The translations under genes and the position numbers were made by a program. Of a DNA stretch of 64,000 bases, positions 62,040-64,000 are shown piece by piece (the first letter of the stretch is position 1; every line of letters begins with the position of its first letter). Source of the stretch: Paenibacillus plantarum (GTDB lineage Bacteria; Bacillota; Bacilli; Paenibacillales; NBRC-103111); NCBI RefSeq assembly GCF_013141695.1, contig NZ_WHNY01000060.1, positions 62,001 through 126,000 on the forward strand, written 5' to 3'. A model generated the notes under the pieces. That model saw only the letters and a program-made list of their open reading frames with translations, made no database searches and was not told the origin of the DNA.

Positions 62040-62651
62040 ATGAAACTGCAGCCTGTTTATATCATTGAAGAACTCGAACAACTCAAAACAATTAGTGATC
62101 CACTTCGCGCTAGAGTACTGCTATATCTCATAGAGAAAGCTTATACGGGTCAGCAGTTGGCTAAACTGTTAGGGATGGCGCGTGCTAAGGTGCATTATCA
62201 TTTGAATGAGCTTGAACGTCATAATTTGATTTGCGTTGTTCGTACGGAGCTTAAGAATGGCATTGTGCAAAAATTTTATCGTGCTGTAGCACGTGGTTTT
62301 GTGCCTGGAGAGAACTTGCTCCCGTATGTTTCGGAGGTAGAAAATTATTACCGAGAACGTACATTAAGTGTACTTGGACATGCTAGAAACAGAGCGATTA
62401 ATGCCCCAGAAGAGGCGTTTCAAATTCCATCGCCAGACCGATCCCAGTGGCCGATTATCATGACGCAGGTTGAAGTCAAAATGAGTAAAGCGAAATATGC
62501 CGAATGGTTAAGGAAATTCCGTGCGCTTATTTATGAACTAGATGCCGAGCAAGAGGAGAATGGGGAATGGTTCTATTTGACGACGGTCGGCTTTCAGACA
62601 CATGAAAGAGGCTTTGACCCCATCGAACCCGCCAATGAAGAGGAGAGATAA
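62040..62651 (+). CDS. ArsR-like winged-helix transcriptional regulator
   Basis: 203 residues from the ATG at 62040 (GAGGGAGG about 11 bases upstream). N-terminal winged helix (about 8-85): LKTISDPLRARVLLYLIEKAYTGQ and KLLGMARAKVHYHLNELERHNLICVV. The C-terminal half (about 90-195) is an alpha-beta region of unknown ligand. It precedes the M29 aminopeptidase gene by three bases, so the two are one operon. Confidence 0.85.
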   Translation: MKLQPVYIIEELEQLKTISDPLRARVLLYLIEKAYTGQQLAKLLGMARAKVHYHLNELERHNLICVVRTELKNGIVQKFYRAVARGFVPGENLLPYVSEVENYYRERTLSVLGHARNRAINAPEEAFQIPSPDRSQWPIIMTQVEVKMSKAKYAEWLRKFRALIYELDAEQEENGEWFYLTTVGFQTHERGFDPIEPANEEER

Positions 62652-62654
62652 CAC

Positions 62655-63770
62655 ATGCTGGATCCTAGATTAACTAAGCTTGCTGATGTATTGGTGAATT
62701 ATTCAGTTAAGGCACAGCCAGGTGAAAATATTTTAATTGAAGCTTATGGGATTGATTCTGCCCTTGTGAAAGAAATCGTCAAAAAGGTTCATGCCGCGGG
62801 TGCACATCCTTTTGTTAACTTGCGCGATCATGCTGTGATTCGTGAGCTGGTTATGAACGGTACGGAAGCTCAAATGCAAACATGGGCAGATGCAGATGCC
62901 TTCCAAATGAAACAAATGAACGGTTACATCGGTGTACGCGGCGGCGCGAACATTTATGAACTGTCGGATATTCCGGCTGATCGGATGAAGTTGTACAATT
63001 CCGTGTACTATCAACAGGTACATTTCGATGTTCGCATCAAGGATACAAGATGGGTTGTTCTTCGTTACCCAACTTCTTCGATGGCTCAGCTTGCGAGTAT
63101 GAGTACGGATGCGTTCGAGGATTTCTATTTCAATGTATGTACGATGGACTACGGCAAAATGTCCAAAGCGATGGATCCGTTGAAAGAGCTTATGGATCGC
63201 ACAGATAAAGTACGTCTTGTCGGTCCAGGTACGGATTTGACGTTCTCGATCAAAGGCATCGGCGGCGTGAAATGCGACGGCGAGCTGAACATTCCAGATG
63301 GCGAAGTGTACTCCGCACCGGTCCGTGATTCGGTAAACGGTGTTATTTCATATAACACACCTTCACCGCATGATGGCTTTATTTTCGAGAACGTGGTGCT
63401 TCATTTCGAAAATGGTAAAATCGTTAAAGCGACTGCGAATGACACGGATCGTATCAATGAAATTTTCGACATGGATGAAGGTGCGCGCTATGTAGGTGAG
63501 TTCGCGATCGGCGTGAATCCTTATATTCAGCACCCGATGAAAGATATTCTGTTCGATGAGAAAATCGATGGCAGCTTCCACTTCACCCCTGGGAATTGTT
63601 ATGATGATGCCTACAACGGTAACAAATCTTCGCTGCACTGGGATATGGTGAACATCCAACGTCCTGAGTATGGCGGCGGCGAAATTTGGTTTGACGATGT
63701 GTTGATCCGTAAAGACGGTATCTTCGTATTGCCTGAGCTTCTCGTATTAAATCCAGAGAACTTGAAATAG
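62655..63770 (+). CDS. M29-family aminopeptidase (AmpS/AmpT-like)
   Basis: 371 residues, typical length. An N-terminal domain begins with KLADVLVNYSVKAQPGENILIEA. The metal-binding C-terminal half shows PDGEVYSAP, YVGEFAIGVN and SSLHWDMV, which carry the expected Glu/His ligands for two metals. It is a cytosolic dimeric metalloenzyme that removes N-terminal residues from peptides. Follows the regulator gene and is terminated right after. Confidence 0.95.
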   Translation: MLDPRLTKLADVLVNYSVKAQPGENILIEAYGIDSALVKEIVKKVHAAGAHPFVNLRDHAVIRELVMNGTEAQMQTWADADAFQMKQMNGYIGVRGGANIYELSDIPADRMKLYNSVYYQQVHFDVRIKDTRWVVLRYPTSSMAQLASMSTDAFEDFYFNVCTMDYGKMSKAMDPLKELMDRTDKVRLVGPGTDLTFSIKGIGGVKCDGELNIPDGEVYSAPVRDSVNGVISYNTPSPHDGFIFENVVLHFENGKIVKATANDTDRINEIFDMDEGARYVGEFAIGVNPYIQHPMKDILFDEKIDGSFHFTPGNCYDDAYNGNKSSLHWDMVNIQRPEYGGGEIWFDDVLIRKDGIFVLPELLVLNPENLK

Positions 63771-63783
63771 GTTCTTCATAGCT

Positions 63784-63826
63784 AAAAAGGTTGCCCAAGT
63801 CTTTGAGACCTGGGCAACCTTTTTTT
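63784..63826. terminator. Bidirectional terminator
   Basis: AGGTTGCCCA (63788-63797) pairs with TGGGCAACCT (63811-63820), extended by AAGTC/GACC. TTTTTTT follows on the plus strand and TTTTT on the minus strand. Confidence 0.95.
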
Positions 63827-63842
63827 GTAATAAACAACGGGG

Positions 63843-64000
63843 CTATGATATTGTGGCTTTCAACTGTTGGACAAGCTTCTTAGGTGCTGTTCGCGCGTAT
63901 CCTTCTACGATCAAATCCTCGATCTCTGCCCACGGCACAAGATCAATATTCATAATGCTAACCCAGCCATGCTGGCCGATATAAGGCGTCTTCTTATAAG
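63843..64000 (-). CDS. YjbR/MmcQ-family protein, C-terminal part (cut by window edge)
   Basis: The last 52 codons are seen: a KTPYIGQHGWVSI segment followed by WAEIEDLIVEGYARTAPKKL and VQQL, then a stop. This matches the C-terminus of YjbR/MmcQ (DUF419) proteins, which have a CyaY-like fold with DNA-binding-like features and unknown function. The start lies beyond position 64000. Confidence 0.85.
   Translation of the reverse strand, partial: YKKTPYIGQHGWVSIMNIDLVPWAEIEDLIVEGYARTAPKKLVQQLKATIS

Noticed and set aside
1..64000. tRNA or rRNA genes
   Set aside because: No cloverleaf-like or rRNA-like sequence was recognised on reading; a tRNAscan run would settle this.

Overview
The window reads as chromosomal DNA from a low-to-moderate GC, spore-forming-type Firmicute, most likely Paenibacillus or a close relative. 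Pointers are AGGAGG-like ribosome binding sites with frequent TTG/GTG starts, CcpA-type cre boxes, LplB/YtcP/lipoprotein ABC transporters paired with AraC regulators, an S-layer-homology (SLH) anchored polysaccharide lyase, a Bacillus-style TPP riboswitch and SdpR/SdpI-like genes. No rRNA, tRNA or CRISPR array was seen. The genus call is an inference from gene content, not from a marker gene.

Layout. 0.1-6.3 kb: anmK, a TPR membrane protein, an unknown membrane protein and a NarL/DesK-type sensor kinase with its response regulator. 6.7-24.8 kb: an accessory island. A MORN-repeat membrane protein and a PAAR-like DUF4280 protein run leftward. A ten-gene rightward set encodes a TolC-like secreted protein, a sensor with a degenerate class III cyclase domain, a GNAT, a transporter-HEAT-cNMP-domain fusion, an RsbW/RsbV/RsbU-like partner-switching trio, a DUF4157 (eCIS core) protein with internal repeats, a second protein sharing its short N-terminal QRxxGNRA motif, and a YbjN-like protein. 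DUF4157 and DUF4280 are associated with extracellular contractile injection systems (eCIS), but no sheath, tube or baseplate gene is present. I read the island as a cargo/accessory and signalling locus, and it is the most novel part of the window.

24.8-36.5 kb: mixed single genes (Gly-rich lipoprotein, pentapeptide protein with a Cys cluster, HD phosphohydrolase, GHKL ATPase, P-loop kinase, LtrA, GNAT, SH3-like secreted protein, MFS exporter, AraC regulator), with a decayed IS630 transposase and members of a dispersed intergenic repeat. 36.8-50.4 kb: a Gram-positive polysaccharide utilisation locus with a secreted lyase behind a perfect cre box, a membrane-bound AraC regulator divergent from a two-permease/one-binding-protein importer, and a 1964-residue SLH-anchored heparinase II/III-like lyase behind a second cre box. 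The substrate is probably a uronic-acid polysaccharide.

50.5-55.8 kb: sdpR/sdpI-like pair with a palindromic operator, a BASS-family transporter with an Lrp/AsnC regulator, an MBL-fold hydrolase and hflKC. 55.8-60.9 kb: thiamine genes (TPP riboswitch, tenI, thiO, thiS, thiG, thiD, thiE; no thiF or thiC). 60.9-61.6 kb: a tandem repeat array with eight regularly phased palindromes. 61.8-63.8 kb: a winged-helix regulator and an M29 aminopeptidase behind a consensus sigma-A promoter. The right edge cuts a YjbR/MmcQ gene.
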